In this document: positions 8,597-18,500 of the stretch, piece after piece | Position numbering within the stretch: the stretch's first letter is position 1 | How the letters are laid out: each line of letters opens with the position of its first letter | DNA from: Mucilaginibacter phyllosphaerae | Lineage (GTDB): Bacteria; Bacteroidota; Bacteroidia; Sphingobacteriales; Sphingobacteriaceae | Direction: 5' to 3' | Assembly: GCF_004378255.1 (NCBI RefSeq) | Contig: NZ_SNQG01000006.1 | Location: 62,001-126,000 of the forward strand | Length of the DNA: 64,000 nucleotides | Position numbers and translations under genes: made by a program | The notes under the pieces: generated by a model | Seen by the model: only the letters and a program-made list of their open reading frames with translations | The model's database searches: none | What the model was told of the DNA's origin: nothing

Positions 8597-8634
8597 CAAA
8601 AAAAGCCCCTCCGATTTACTCGGAGAGGCTTTTT
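8597..8634. terminator. bidirectional terminator between rpsA and the RAYT gene
   Basis: GCCCCTCCGA and TCGGAGAGGC form a ten-base stem with one mismatch. It is flanked by seven A on one side and five T on the other, so it can act on both strands. It lies just downstream of the rpsA stop codon. Confidence 0.85.
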
Positions 8635-8652
8635 AATATGTTAACTTAAAGA

Positions 8653-10662
8653 TTAAACTTCTTCAGTTTCTTCTTCTTCAGCAGCTGCAGGAGCTTCCGG
8701 TTCTGCTTTAGCGGCAGCAGGGGCAGCAGGCTTTTTAGCCGCTTTGCTTTCTGCACCTTCCATCTGCTCTTTTAACTGAGCAAGAACGCTAAGATCACCT
8801 AAAGTTGATTTTTCTACTGAATCTTTAACTTTCTTAACCGCGTTGTTAGCAGATTTTGCTTCTTTTTTACGGTTTTCGAAATCCTGAACACGAGCATCAG
8901 CACGAGCTTCTTCCCATATACGTGAGTGTGAAATCACGATACGTTTGTTCTCTTTGTTAAACTCGATGATCTTGAATTCAGCTGTTTCTTCAGCTTTTAC
9001 AGATTTACCATCTTCTTTAACCAGGTGTTTGGTTGGGCAGAAGCCTTCAACACCATAAGGTAAAGCTACGATAGCACCTTTATCAGTTACTTTTAATACC
9101 GTACCTTCATGTATAGAATCTATAGTGAAGATAGTTTCAAAAGTATCCCAAGGGTTTTCTTCCAGCTGTTTGTGGCCTAAGCTTAATTTACGGTTATCGA
9201 TATCAAGCTCTAAAACTACTACGTCTAATTTTTCGCCAACCTTAGTAAATTCATTAGGGTGGTTTACTTTTTTAGACCATGATAGGTCAGAGATGTGGAT
9301 CAAGCCGTCAATTCCGTCTTCCAGTTCAACAAACACACCAAAGTTGGTCATGTTTTTAACTGCGGCAACATGCTGTGTGCCAATGGCGTATTTCTCGCCG
9401 GCGTTTTGCCATGGATCAGGCGTTAATTGCTTAATACCTAAGCTCATTTTGCGCTCGTCGCGATCTAAGGTTAATACCTGAGCTTCAACTTCGTCGCCAA
9501 CTTTCAGGAATTCCTGAGGATTACGCAGGTTTTGAGACCATGACATTTCTGACACGTGGATCAAACCTTCAACACCGGGGATAATTTCTAAGAATGCGCC
9601 GTAATCAGCAACAGTTACAATTTTACCTTTTACTTTAGAGCCGATAGTTAGATTTTCATCTAATGACTGCCAAGGGTGAGGCGTTAATTGTTTTAAGCCT
9701 AAAGCGATACGTTTTTTCTCGTCATCAAAATCCAGAACAACAACGTTGATCTTCTGATCCAATGCCAAAACTTCTCTCGGATGCTCAATACGGCCCCAAG
9801 ATATATCTGTAATGTGCAGTAAACCATCAACACCACCAAGGTCAATAAATACACCAAAGTCGGTAATGTTTTTAACGGTACCTTCCAATACCTGGCCTTT
9901 TTCCAATTTGGCCACGATCTCGGTTTTTTGGTTTTCCAAATCGTCTTCGATAAGCACTTTATGCGATACCACAACGTTTTTAAACTCGTGGTTTATCTTA
10001 ACAACTTTAAATTCCATTGTTTTACCAACGTACACATCGTAATCGCGTATCGGTTTGATATCGATCTGTGAACCCGGTAAAAAGGCTTCAACGCCCATAA
10101 TATCTACAATTAAACCACCTTTAGTTCTGCTCTTAACAAAACCTGTGATGATCTCATCGTTATCCAGTGCAGAATTAATGCGCTCCCATGATTTTTGAGT
10201 TTTTGCACGTTTACGGGATAATACCAACTGTCCGTTAGCATCTTCCTGCGATTCTACAAATACTTCAACTGTGTCACCAACCTTAAGGTCTGGTGTATCA
10301 CGGAACTCAGAAACAGATACTAAACCATCAGATTTAAAGCCAATGTTTAATACCACATCTTTGTTATTGATATTTACAACAGTACCGGTGATGATCTCGC
10401 CTTTAGTGATTGAACTGAATGTTCCGTCATAAAGTTTCTCTAATTGCTCACGGTCGCTATCGCTGTAGTTACCAAATTTTTTGTCATCAGCATCCCAGTC
10501 AAAATCCTGATCTGGTGTTGCTGCAATCTGTGACTTGATGTCCTCAATTGATATTGAATCAGCTTCTGATTCAATTGTTTCTTTCTCAGCAGTTGCCGTA
10601 ACTGTATCCAGTTCGGCTTGCTTTGCTTTTAATTCTTTTTCTGCTTCTTGTTTTTTTGCCAT
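8653..10662 (-). CDS. rpsA: 30S ribosomal protein S1
   Basis: S1 binds mRNA on the 30S subunit and is central to initiation in organisms with few Shine-Dalgarno sites. The 669-residue protein has six S1 (OB-fold) domains, roughly at residues 85-150, 165-230, 255-325, 340-412, 427-500 and 512-580. Domains 3 to 5 have the classical GVFIDLGGVDGLLHITDISW-like core. A charged N-terminal extension of about 80 residues and a lysine/alanine/glutamate-rich tail flank the domains, as in other Bacteroidota. It has its own promoter and terminator and is probably monocistronic. A hairpin in its leader might serve autoregulation. Confidence 0.95.
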   Translation of the reverse strand: MAKKQEAEKELKAKQAELDTVTATAEKETIESEADSISIEDIKSQIAATPDQDFDWDADDKKFGNYSDSDREQLEKLYDGTFSSITKGEIITGTVVNINNKDVVLNIGFKSDGLVSVSEFRDTPDLKVGDTVEVFVESQEDANGQLVLSRKRAKTQKSWERINSALDNDEIITGFVKSRTKGGLIVDIMGVEAFLPGSQIDIKPIRDYDVYVGKTMEFKVVKINHEFKNVVVSHKVLIEDDLENQKTEIVAKLEKGQVLEGTVKNITDFGVFIDLGGVDGLLHITDISWGRIEHPREVLALDQKINVVVLDFDDEKKRIALGLKQLTPHPWQSLDENLTIGSKVKGKIVTVADYGAFLEIIPGVEGLIHVSEMSWSQNLRNPQEFLKVGDEVEAQVLTLDRDERKMSLGIKQLTPDPWQNAGEKYAIGTQHVAAVKNMTNFGVFVELEDGIDGLIHISDLSWSKKVNHPNEFTKVGEKLDVVVLELDIDNRKLSLGHKQLEENPWDTFETIFTIDSIHEGTVLKVTDKGAIVALPYGVEGFCPTKHLVKEDGKSVKAEETAEFKIIEFNKENKRIVISHSRIWEEARADARVQDFENRKKEAKSANNAVKKVKDSVEKSTLGDLSVLAQLKEQMEGAESKAAKKPAAPAAAKAEPEAPAAAEEEETEEV

Positions 10663-10683
10663 TAAATAATTTTACTCCTTTTT

Positions 10684-10712
10684 CCCAACACTCGTTTGGG
10701 ACTGCAAAGGTA
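10684..10712 (-). promoter_or_regulatory. rpsA -7 element and leader hairpin
   Basis: On the minus strand TACCTTTG (10712 to 10705) matches TAnnTTTG exactly. Directly downstream, CCCAA and TTGGG (10684-10700) form a short stem near the 5' end of the transcript. No clear -33 box was seen. The rest of the 200-nt gap toward the AcpH-like gene is AT-rich and shows nothing else. Confidence 0.5.
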
Positions 10713-10863
10713 CGGATATATTTTTTACAGTTAAAAATAATTTTATTGTTAATTATTGAGTTTTAAGCACTTTTATAAAAAAACAATAACCAGGACAGAA
10801 TTTAACATACATAAATGCTAAATACACTCATCTGTTGCAGAATAGCTGTTGAAATTTGAGCGA

Positions 10864-11541
10864 TTACTTGGCAGAAGTATCAAGCTGCTGCCCTATCTCA
10901 TCATAAATATCCATAAAGCTGTTAATTAATCCCAGGCGATAGTTAAGCAGGATACCCGTCATGCCGGCTTCTTGTTGCGGGGTAAAGGGATTGCGCCATA
11001 CCCGCATGCAGATGCGTTTAAGCGCATAGGTAATCTGCTCTATATTAATATAGGTGTTTAAATAGCGGCTGCGCTTAAATTCTTCATAAAACTTAAAAAA
11101 CACGTCAGAGTTTTTCAATCCGGCAAAAACCAAAAAATCGCGGATAACATCCGGCTCGCAATCATCCAGATGATCGTAAAATTGGCTTACGCTTATTGCA
11201 TTGGTGGTGATAAGCAGGTTGTCCAGTATCAGTTCAATAGCTATATGGCCCAAAAAGAAAGGTTTAACCGGCGATTCTGTTATTACCGGGGCCAGTAAAT
11301 TTTTCAGCGTGTGCGAATGGGTGAGAAAAAATTCTGCCGAGTGGAAATACTTGTCTACCAGTAAGTGTTTATTCCAGCCTTGTATAATGCCGTTTATATT
11401 GGGGTTGCTGTGCACCAGGTGTTCGGGATGGAGTATAATGGTTTTATCCGCATTTTTTAAAAGATCGGGCAGTACAGTACCTAATATAAAGTAGCAATTG
11501 GTAGTATCCCGGTCAAAATAGTAATGCGAAAGAAAATTCAT
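10864..11541 (-). CDS. AcpH-like (acyl carrier protein phosphodiesterase family) protein
   Basis: The start MNFLSHYYFDR and the LGTVLPDLLKNAD segment resemble the N-terminus of acyl carrier protein phosphodiesterases (DUF479/AcpH), which begin MNFLAHLYL and carry a GNFIGDFVKG segment. AcpH hydrolyses phosphopantetheine from holo-ACP. HIAIELILDNLL around residue 100 fits the HD-like helical core of that family. The 225-residue length is slightly longer than E. coli AcpH (193). Similarity is partial and was judged by eye, so the biochemical role is tentative. It is a stand-alone gene divergent from tyrS. Confidence 0.6.
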   Translation of the reverse strand: MNFLSHYYFDRDTTNCYFILGTVLPDLLKNADKTIILHPEHLVHSNPNINGIIQGWNKHLLVDKYFHSAEFFLTHSHTLKNLLAPVITESPVKPFFLGHIAIELILDNLLITTNAISVSQFYDHLDDCEPDVIRDFLVFAGLKNSDVFFKFYEEFKRSRYLNTYINIEQITYALKRICMRVWRNPFTPQQEAGMTGILLNYRLGLINSFMDIYDEIGQQLDTSAK

Positions 11542-11579
11542 AGGAGCAGCTGAAACATGTATGTGTTGCGAACAAATTA

Positions 11580-11611
11580 CAAAAATAGGGCTAAATATAA
11601 AAGCCGTGCAA
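11580..11611 (-). promoter_or_regulatory. promoter of the AcpH-like gene
   Basis: On the minus strand TTG (11611 to 11609) and TATTTTTG (11587 to 11580) are 21 nt apart, matching the Bacteroidota -33/-7 pattern. The transcript would start about 30 nt before the ATG. Confidence 0.45.
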
Positions 11612-11728
11612 CTTATATTTTAATATAATGACCGTTTAAATAACCATATCAATGTGTATGGATGTTGAATTTACAGATTGCCACATCCTTGTTAATTTGC
11701 ATATTTGCACATTAGCACATTATATAAT

Positions 11729-13012
11729 ATGAACTTTGTTGAAGAATTACGCTGGAGAGGCATGCTGCACGATATTATGCCCGGCACCGAAGAACTGTTG
11801 AATAAAGGTATGGCTTCGGGATATATTGGTTTTGACCCTACTGCCGATTCGCTGCACGTGGGCCATTTAACCCAGATTATGACGCTGATCCACTTTCAGC
11901 GTGCAGGCCACAAGCCTTATGCTTTGGTCGGCGGCGCCACCGGCATGGTGGGCGATCCATCGGGCAAATCTGCCGAGCGTAATTTACTGAGCGAAGACGT
12001 ACTGAACCACAACCTAAGATCTGTACAGGCCCAACTGGAAAAGTTTCTGGATTTTAATACAGGTGCTAACAGTGCACAAATGGTTAACAATTACGATTGG
12101 TTTAAGAATTTTACTTTTCTGGATTTTATCCGCGATGTAGGTAAGCACCTTACCGTTAATTATATGATGGCTAAAGATTCGGTTAAAAAGCGACTGGAGG
12201 GTGATACCGGCATGTCGTTTACCGAGTTTACCTACCAGCTGGTGCAGGGTTACGATTTTTACTACTTGTGGAAACATCATAACTGCGTTTTACAAATGGG
12301 CGGAAGCGACCAATGGGGTAACATTGTTACCGGTACCGAGCTGATCCGCCGTAAAGACCAGGGCGAGGCTTATGCCTTAACCACCCAACTGATCAAAAAA
12401 GCAGACGGCACCAAATTCGGCAAAACCGAAAGCGGTGCGGTTTGGCTGGACCCCGCCCGTACATCGCCCTACCAGTTTTACCAGTTTTGGTTAAACACTA
12501 CCGATGTTGATGCCAAGGCCTATATTCGCATCTTTACCTTGTTTGAACGTGATATCATCGAGGCGATGGAGACAGAGCACGACGCAGCCCCACATACCCG
12601 CGTACTGCAGAAAGCACTGGCGAAAGATATTACCTTGCGTGTGCATGGCGAGGCCGGCTTTGAAAAGGCTATAAAATCTACCGAATTTTTATTCGGGAAT
12701 ACCGGCATCGAGTTTTTGAGCGAACTTAATGACGAAGAGATCCTGGCGATATTTAGCGGGGTGCCTAACTTTGCGGTTGCCAAAGCCGAAATTGAAGCAG
12801 GTATAAACGTATCTGATCTGTTGGCTGCAAAAACTGCCGTATTCCCCTCAAAAGGCGAGGCCAAAAAAATGATACAAGGCGGTGGTGTTGCTATCAACAA
12901 AGAAAAGGTTAACACGCCCGATGATGTTTATAATACATATAACCTGATCAACAACAAATACTTAGTAGCGCAAAAAGGCAAAAGAAATTATTTTTTAATT
13001 GTTGCAGAATAA
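11729..13012 (+). CDS. tyrS: tyrosyl-tRNA synthetase
   Basis: TyrS charges tRNA-Tyr. The ATG at 11729 ([13 protein letters not shown]) matches the usual start of bacterial TyrS and gives 427 residues; the earlier in-frame ATG at 11705 lies in a repeat-like AT-rich leader and was rejected. The class I HIGH motif appears as DSLHVGHL, the tyrosine-binding region as YQLVQGYDF and GGSDQWGNI, and the KMSKS motif as KFGKT. A C-terminal S4-like RNA-binding domain ends the protein. The stop codon lies next to the -33 box of the following toxin-antitoxin operon. Confidence 0.96.
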   Translation: MNFVEELRWRGMLHDIMPGTEELLNKGMASGYIGFDPTADSLHVGHLTQIMTLIHFQRAGHKPYALVGGATGMVGDPSGKSAERNLLSEDVLNHNLRSVQAQLEKFLDFNTGANSAQMVNNYDWFKNFTFLDFIRDVGKHLTVNYMMAKDSVKKRLEGDTGMSFTEFTYQLVQGYDFYYLWKHHNCVLQMGGSDQWGNIVTGTELIRRKDQGEAYALTTQLIKKADGTKFGKTESGAVWLDPARTSPYQFYQFWLNTTDVDAKAYIRIFTLFERDIIEAMETEHDAAPHTRVLQKALAKDITLRVHGEAGFEKAIKSTEFLFGNTGIEFLSELNDEEILAIFSGVPNFAVAKAEIEAGINVSDLLAAKTAVFPSKGEAKKMIQGGGVAINKEKVNTPDDVYNTYNLINNKYLVAQKGKRNYFLIVAE

Positions 13013-13058
13013 TTTGACAATACGACATTTGGTAATTATATTTGTGTAAATGTCGTAT
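13013..13058 (+). promoter_or_regulatory. promoter and palindromic operator of the Xre-RES operon
   Basis: The -33 TTTG (13013-13016) and the -7 TATATTTG (13037-13044) are 20 nt apart. ATACGACATTT (13020-13030) and AAATGTCGTAT (13048-13058) are perfect 11-bp inverted arms with 17 nt between them. They frame the -7 element, and the right arm covers the antitoxin start codon. This is the expected layout for autorepression by the Xre-type antitoxin. The transcript would start at or next to the ATG, so the mRNA may be leaderless. Confidence 0.75.
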
Positions 13059-13544
13059 AAAATAAAACACACTGTAAAAAACGAGGTTAATGAACCTATG
13101 GCAATGTATATTACCCAGGCTTCATCAACACCGTTTTATAATTTATTAGGAGGCGCCAAAGCTGCTGCTACTTCCTCTGATTTTGATATCATTAAACTGG
13201 CGCGCCAGGGCTTTCCTAAAAAGGCACTGTTAGCTTTGGCTAAAAAAATATCCCTAAACATCCAGGAGTTAGCCAACATCCTGCACATATCAGAACGCAC
13301 CTTGCAGCGTTACGATGATGATGCCATCATCAAAACAGAGTATGCCGAAAAGGCCGTAGAACTTGCCCGCCTGTACACTCGTGGCGAAGAAGTGTTTGGC
13401 TCGATGGATAAATTTAAGCTTTGGGTAAAAACCCCAAGCCTGATATTTAATGGCGAAGCACCTGTTACCATATTAGATACATCTGCAGGTTTTGATATGA
13501 TTTTTAATGAATTGGGCCGTATAGAGCACGGTATTTTTGTGTAA
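13050..13544 (+). CDS. Xre/MbcA/ParS-family antitoxin (DUF2384)
   Basis: This is the antitoxin of a type II RES toxin-antitoxin module. It should neutralise the RES toxin and repress the shared promoter. The helix-turn-helix-like middle part (LALAKKISLNIQELANILHI followed by SERTLQRYDD, about residues 65-95) is the Xre-like DNA-binding region. The C-terminal half (EEVFGSMDKFKLWVKTPS and GFDMIFNELGRIEHG) is the toxin-binding DUF2384/MbcA domain. The length of 164 residues is typical. Its stop codon overlaps the toxin start by one base (TAATG), which indicates coupled translation. A palindromic operator covers its promoter and start codon. Confidence 0.9.
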   Translation: MSYKIKHTVKNEVNEPMAMYITQASSTPFYNLLGGAKAAATSSDFDIIKLARQGFPKKALLALAKKISLNIQELANILHISERTLQRYDDDAIIKTEYAEKAVELARLYTRGEEVFGSMDKFKLWVKTPSLIFNGEAPVTILDTSAGFDMIFNELGRIEHGIFV

Positions 13545-13999
13545 TGATACTTTACCGTATTGCTAACTGCAATTACATTAATAATCTTGACGGAGCCGGC
13601 GCACGTTTATATGGTGCCCGGTGGAACAGCAAAGGTAATGCAGCTGTATATCTTGCTTCATCCAGATCTTTAGCTGTCTTAGAAGTTTTGGTACACTTAC
13701 AGCCATTAATTACTCCACCAAATTTTTGTATTGCGCAAATTGAGGTGCCCGATAACAGCATCCTTACGCTTGATGTAAAAACCTTACCGGATAACTGGCG
13801 GGATGCATCGCCACCGGCAGAATTAAAAACTTTGGGTAACCAATTTATACAGGAAACCCAACACCTGATGATGAAAGTACCTTCGGCTGTAGTGCCCGAT
13901 GAATATAATTATCTGCTTAACCCCTGGCATGCAGACATAAAAAAGGTGAGCATTTTAAATACTCACCCTTTTACCTTTGATGACAGGCTGGTTTATTAA
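13544..13999 (+). CDS. RES-family toxin (NAD+ phosphorylase/glycohydrolase type)
   Basis: RES toxins deplete cellular NAD+. The three namesake residues are visible: Arg in GARWN (R26), Glu in AVLEVLVHL (E47) and Ser in KVPSAVVPDEYNYLLNP (S114). The 151-residue length and the C-terminal NPWHADI segment are standard for the family. The gene overlaps the antitoxin gene by one base and is the second member of the operon. No sign of inactivation was seen. What stress would trigger it cannot be inferred. Confidence 0.92.
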   Translation: MILYRIANCNYINNLDGAGARLYGARWNSKGNAAVYLASSRSLAVLEVLVHLQPLITPPNFCIAQIEVPDNSILTLDVKTLPDNWRDASPPAELKTLGNQFIQETQHLMMKVPSAVVPDEYNYLLNPWHADIKKVSILNTHPFTFDDRLVY

Positions 14000-14017
14000 A
14001 CACAGTTTGCAGCGCCA

Positions 14018-14051
14018 TAAAAAAGCCCTTGCAGCATTAACTGACAAGGGC
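14018..14051 (-). terminator. terminator of gltBD
   Basis: On the minus strand GCCCTTG and CAAGGGC form a seven-base stem around a 13-nt loop, followed by six T. It lies about 30 nt past the gltD stop codon, in the convergent gap with the RES toxin gene. Confidence 0.8.
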
Positions 14052-14081
14052 CCGGGTTTATAACTGACTGATTTATTATAC

Positions 14082-15563
14082 TTAGTAAAATACCTGCTCA
14101 AACTGGTTTACGGCGTCTTTGCTCTCCAGGTTAGAGTGGCCCATTAAAAATTCATCTACCTTGCGGGCAGCCTCCCGGCCTTCTGATATCGCCCATACTA
14201 CTAAAGATTGGCCGCGGCGCATATCGCCGGCTGCAAACACTTTACCAACGTTGGTGCGGTAAACGCCTTCTTTGGCTTTAACATTCTTTCGCTCGTCGAG
14301 CTCTACGCCAAGTTGCTGAAGCGTACCTTCAAACTGCGGGTTCACAAAACCCATAGCCAGGAATACACGCTGGCAAGGTATCTCGCGCTCGCTGCCTTCA
14401 ACTTCGTTAAATTTAATTGGGCGGCCCATCACATCTATCTCCCAGCTTACATCGGTCACTTTAAGCGCCCTCAGGTTACCATCGGCATCGCCTAAAAATT
14501 CTTTGGTATTGATACCCCAAAAACGCTCAACACCTTCCTCGTGCGAACTGGTGGTTTTTAACACCATTGGATAGGTTGGCCATGGCATGTGCGGTGTGCG
14601 CTGCTCTGGCGGCTGCACCATTACCTCAAATTGTTTTACAGAACGTGCGCCCTGGCGGTTTGAGGTGCCCACGCAGTCACTGCCGGTATCACCGCCACCA
14701 ATCACAACTACATCTTTATCTGTAGTTAAAATATCCTCTCCCTCTACAGCAATGCTGCCTACACGCTTATTTTGCTGTTTCAAAAAATCCATCGCAAAGT
14801 AAACCCCCTTAAACTCCCGGCCCGGGATAGGCAAATTACGCGGAATGGTTGAACCACCTGCCAGTACTACCGCATGGTGGTTACGTAACACCTCGTCGGC
14901 AGGAATATTTTTGCCAACTTCTGCATTGCATTTAAATTCAATACCATCTTCTTCCATTATCTGGATGCGGCGGTCTATCACCCATTTTTCCAGCTTAAAA
15001 TCAGGGATACCGTAACGCAGTAAGCCACCGGGGCGGTCGTCGCGCTCAAATACAGTAACGCTGTGGCCTGCTTTGCTTAGTTGCGCAGCAGCAGCCAAAC
15101 CAGCCGGACCAGAACCAATTACGGCTACCTTTTTGCCTGTTTTAATTAACGGGGCAACAGGTTTAACCATATTTTTAGAATAGGCTATCTCAATAATATG
15201 TTTTTCAATTTCTTCTATAGCCACCGCCGGTTTATTAATGCCCAACACACAGGCAGATTCGCATGGTGCGGGGCAAATACGCCCGGTAAACTCCGGAAAG
15301 TTATTGGTTGATGATAGTATCTGGTAGGCTTCGTCCCAGTTTTTGCGGTACACGGCATCATTAAACTCGGGGATAACATTGCCAAGCGGGCAACCCGAGT
15401 GGCAGAATGGTATGCCGCAGTTCATGCAGCGGGCCGATTGCTGGTTTAGCTTTTCGTCAGAATATAAACCAACAAATTCATTATAGTTTTTTACCCTTTC
15501 GGCAACAGGCGTTTTTGCGGGGAGTTCCCTGTTAAATTCCTGAAATCCTGTAACTTTTCCCAT
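14082..15563 (-). CDS. gltD: glutamate synthase (NADPH) small subunit
   Basis: GltD is the FAD/NADPH-binding beta subunit that feeds electrons to GltB. The N-terminal iron-sulfur segment has [17 protein letters not shown] and [10 protein letters not shown] cysteine clusters (residues about 45-110). Two Rossmann motifs follow: [15 protein letters not shown] for FAD and [14 protein letters not shown] for NADPH. The C-terminal [16 protein letters not shown] motif contacts FAD. The 493-residue length is normal. It is the second gene of a gltB-gltD unit, 9 nt after gltB, and has a terminator behind it. Confidence 0.96.
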   Translation of the reverse strand: MGKVTGFQEFNRELPAKTPVAERVKNYNEFVGLYSDEKLNQQSARCMNCGIPFCHSGCPLGNVIPEFNDAVYRKNWDEAYQILSSTNNFPEFTGRICPAPCESACVLGINKPAVAIEEIEKHIIEIAYSKNMVKPVAPLIKTGKKVAVIGSGPAGLAAAAQLSKAGHSVTVFERDDRPGGLLRYGIPDFKLEKWVIDRRIQIMEEDGIEFKCNAEVGKNIPADEVLRNHHAVVLAGGSTIPRNLPIPGREFKGVYFAMDFLKQQNKRVGSIAVEGEDILTTDKDVVVIGGGDTGSDCVGTSNRQGARSVKQFEVMVQPPEQRTPHMPWPTYPMVLKTTSSHEEGVERFWGINTKEFLGDADGNLRALKVTDVSWEIDVMGRPIKFNEVEGSEREIPCQRVFLAMGFVNPQFEGTLQQLGVELDERKNVKAKEGVYRTNVGKVFAAGDMRRGQSLVVWAISEGREAARKVDEFLMGHSNLESKDAVNQFEQVFY

Positions 15564-15572
15564 TGATGATAT

Positions 15573-18500
15573 TTAGCTTACGGTTTGATATTCTAATTTT
15601 TCTAACACTTTTTTGTACTCTTTGGGGAATACTTTTACAAATTGCGATGAAGCCTTGCCCCAGTTTTTTAAGATGCTTTGCGCCAGCTTACTGCCGGTTA
15701 AGCTAACATGCTTTTTCAGCAATAGGGTAATCTGCTCTTCGTCTTTTAACGATAGCGGGTCCAGGTCAACCATTTCGGTATTGCAGTTTTCTGCAAAGGT
15801 ACCGTTGGGGTTATAGATCCAGGCGATACCGCCACTCATACCTGCCGCAAAGTTTCTACCTGTTTCGCCCAGGATAAGTGCACGGCCACCGGTCATATAC
15901 TCGCAACCGTGGTCGCCAATACCTTCTACAACGGTGGTAGCGCCCGAGTTGCGCACCGCAAACCTTTCGCCTGCCATACCCCTTACAAACAACTCGCCGC
16001 TGGTTGCGCCATACAAGGCCACATTACCTATCAGGATGTTGTCTTCGGGCTTAAATGTGGCGTTTGCAGCCGGATAAATGGCTAATTGCGCACCAGAAAG
16101 GCCCTTGCCTACATAATCATTCGCTTCGCCTTCCAATTCAAAAGAAATGCCCTTTGTGGTAAATGCGCCAAAGCTTTGACCAGCCGAGCCTTTAAATTTA
16201 TAATTGATGGTATTATCAGGCAAACCTGCAGAACCGTAGATCTTTGAGATCTCGTTTGATAGCAGGGTACCGATAGTACGATTAACGTTGATCACATCAA
16301 AAGTTGCAAAAACCGGGGTTTTATCTTCCAGGGCCGCTTTTGCAGCTTTTAACAATTCCCAGTCGATGATCTCATCCATACCATGATCCTGTTTTTCGCT
16401 GTTGTAAAGCGTACTGCCCTTGGCAGTAGTAACCGGGTGCAATATGGCAGAAAGATTGATGGTTTTTGCCTTCCAGCTTTTTAAACCTTCTTTAACCTTC
16501 AGGAATTGTACGCGGCCTACCATCTCGTTAATGGTACGGAAACCCAGCTCTGCCATGATCTCGCGCAACTCTTCCGCCATAAAGCGGAACAGATTTACTA
16601 CGTGATCCGGGCTGCCGCTAAATAATTTTCTTAATTCAGGATCTTGTGTGGCAACACCTACAGGGCAAGTGTTTAAATGGCATTTACGCATCATGATACA
16701 GCCACCGGCAACAAGGGCTGCAGTGGCAACGCCCCACTCCTCGGCACCCATCAGGGTAGCTATAGCCAAATCGCGGCCGGTTTTTAATTGTCCGTCTGTT
16801 TGCAATACTACACGGCTGCGTAGTTTGTTACGTACCAGCGTCTGGTGTGCTTCGGCCAGGCCAAGCTCCCAAGGTAAACCGGCATGTTTTACCGAACTTA
16901 TGGGTGATGCACCTGTACCGCCATCATAGCCGGCAATCAGGATAACATCTGCATGTGCTTTGGCCACACCGGCTGCTATAGTACCTACCCCTGCTTTTGA
17001 TACCAGCTTTACGTTGATACGTGCGGCGCGGTTGGCATTCTTCAGATCGAAGATCAGCTGCGCCAGATCCTCAATAGAATAAATATCGTGGTGTGGCGGC
17101 GGCGATATTAAACCTACACCCGGTGTAGAGTGGCGCGTTTTGGCTATCCAATCATCAACCTTGTGGCCCGGCAGCTGCCCGCCTTCGCCAGGTTTTGCGC
17201 CCTGCGCCATTTTTATCTGTAATTCATCGGCATTGCTGAGGTAGTTGGAGGTTACCCCAAAACGTGCGGAAGCCACCTGTTTAATAGCCGAGCGCATCGA
17301 ATCGCCGTTGGCCATTTTCTCGTACCGCATTTCATCTTCACCACCTTCGCCGGTATTGCTTTTGCCGCCAATGCGGTTCATGGCAATGGCCATGGTGCTG
17401 TGCGCCTCGTGAGAGATAGAACCGAAAGACATCGCACCTGTTGCAAAACGGGTCATGATGTTTTCTATCGGCTCCACCTCATCAATGCTGATAGATTCGC
17501 GGTGGTGGGCAAAATCAAGCAAACCACGGATGGTGTAATGCTTATCTGCCTGCTCGTTTATTGCGGCAGCATAATTTTTATATACACTGTAGCTGTTGCT
17601 ACGTGTAGCATGCTGTAATAAGTGTACGGTGGTTGGGTTAAACAAATGGGCTTCGCCGCGGCGTTTCCACTGGTAAATACCACCCTCCGGCAGTAAATGG
17701 TTCTCTGTTTTAGGGCTGTTAAAGCCTATTTTGTGTTTGCACAAAGATTCTTTAGCGATCTCGTCAAGCCCTAAACCTTCAATTCGGGTAACCGCACCGG
17801 TAAAGTAATGGTCTACCACTTCTTTATTCAAGCCCAATATTTCAAACACCTGCGAGCCATGGTATGATTGCAAAGTAGAGATCCCCATTTTGGAGAAGAT
17901 CTTCAGCAAGCCGTCATTAACTGATTTTACGTAATTTTTAAATAGTGTTTTAAGATCAAGGCTGGTTTCTAACTGGCCGTTGTTCTTTAAAGTTTCGATA
18001 GTAGAAAGCGCCAGGTACGGGTTGATAGCGGTAGCACCAAACGCCAGCAAAGTAGCAAAGTGGTGTACTTCCCAAACGTCGCCGGTTTCGGCAACAATAC
18101 CTACTGCACCACGGCGGCCTTTCTTGATCAGGTGGTGATGCACGGCAGATACGGCCAGCAGCATGGGGATAGGCGCATGCTCAGAATCGATTGCACGATC
18201 GCTTAAGATCAAAACCTCAAAGCCATCATCAACAGCATCTTCGGCATAGCGGCAAAGCCTGGCAATACCTTTTTGCATCGAACCCGCATTACCGTCTGCA
18301 TTATAATACGTTTGCAGTGTTTTGGCATGGAATAACCCGGTATCTATCGAACGTAGTTTTTCTAACTGATGGTTTTTTAATATCGGGTGGTTAAGCACCA
18401 CACAATGGCAGTGCATTTTATCTTCATCCAGCAAATTACCATTGTTACCGATAAAGGTAGCCAGGCTCATCACTAAACGCTCGCGGATAGGGTCTATCGG

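Noticed and set aside
13059..13999. Xre-RES pair as part of a larger mobile island
   Set aside because: No integrase, tRNA, direct repeats or base-composition change is visible around the pair; it sits neatly between tyrS and gltBD.
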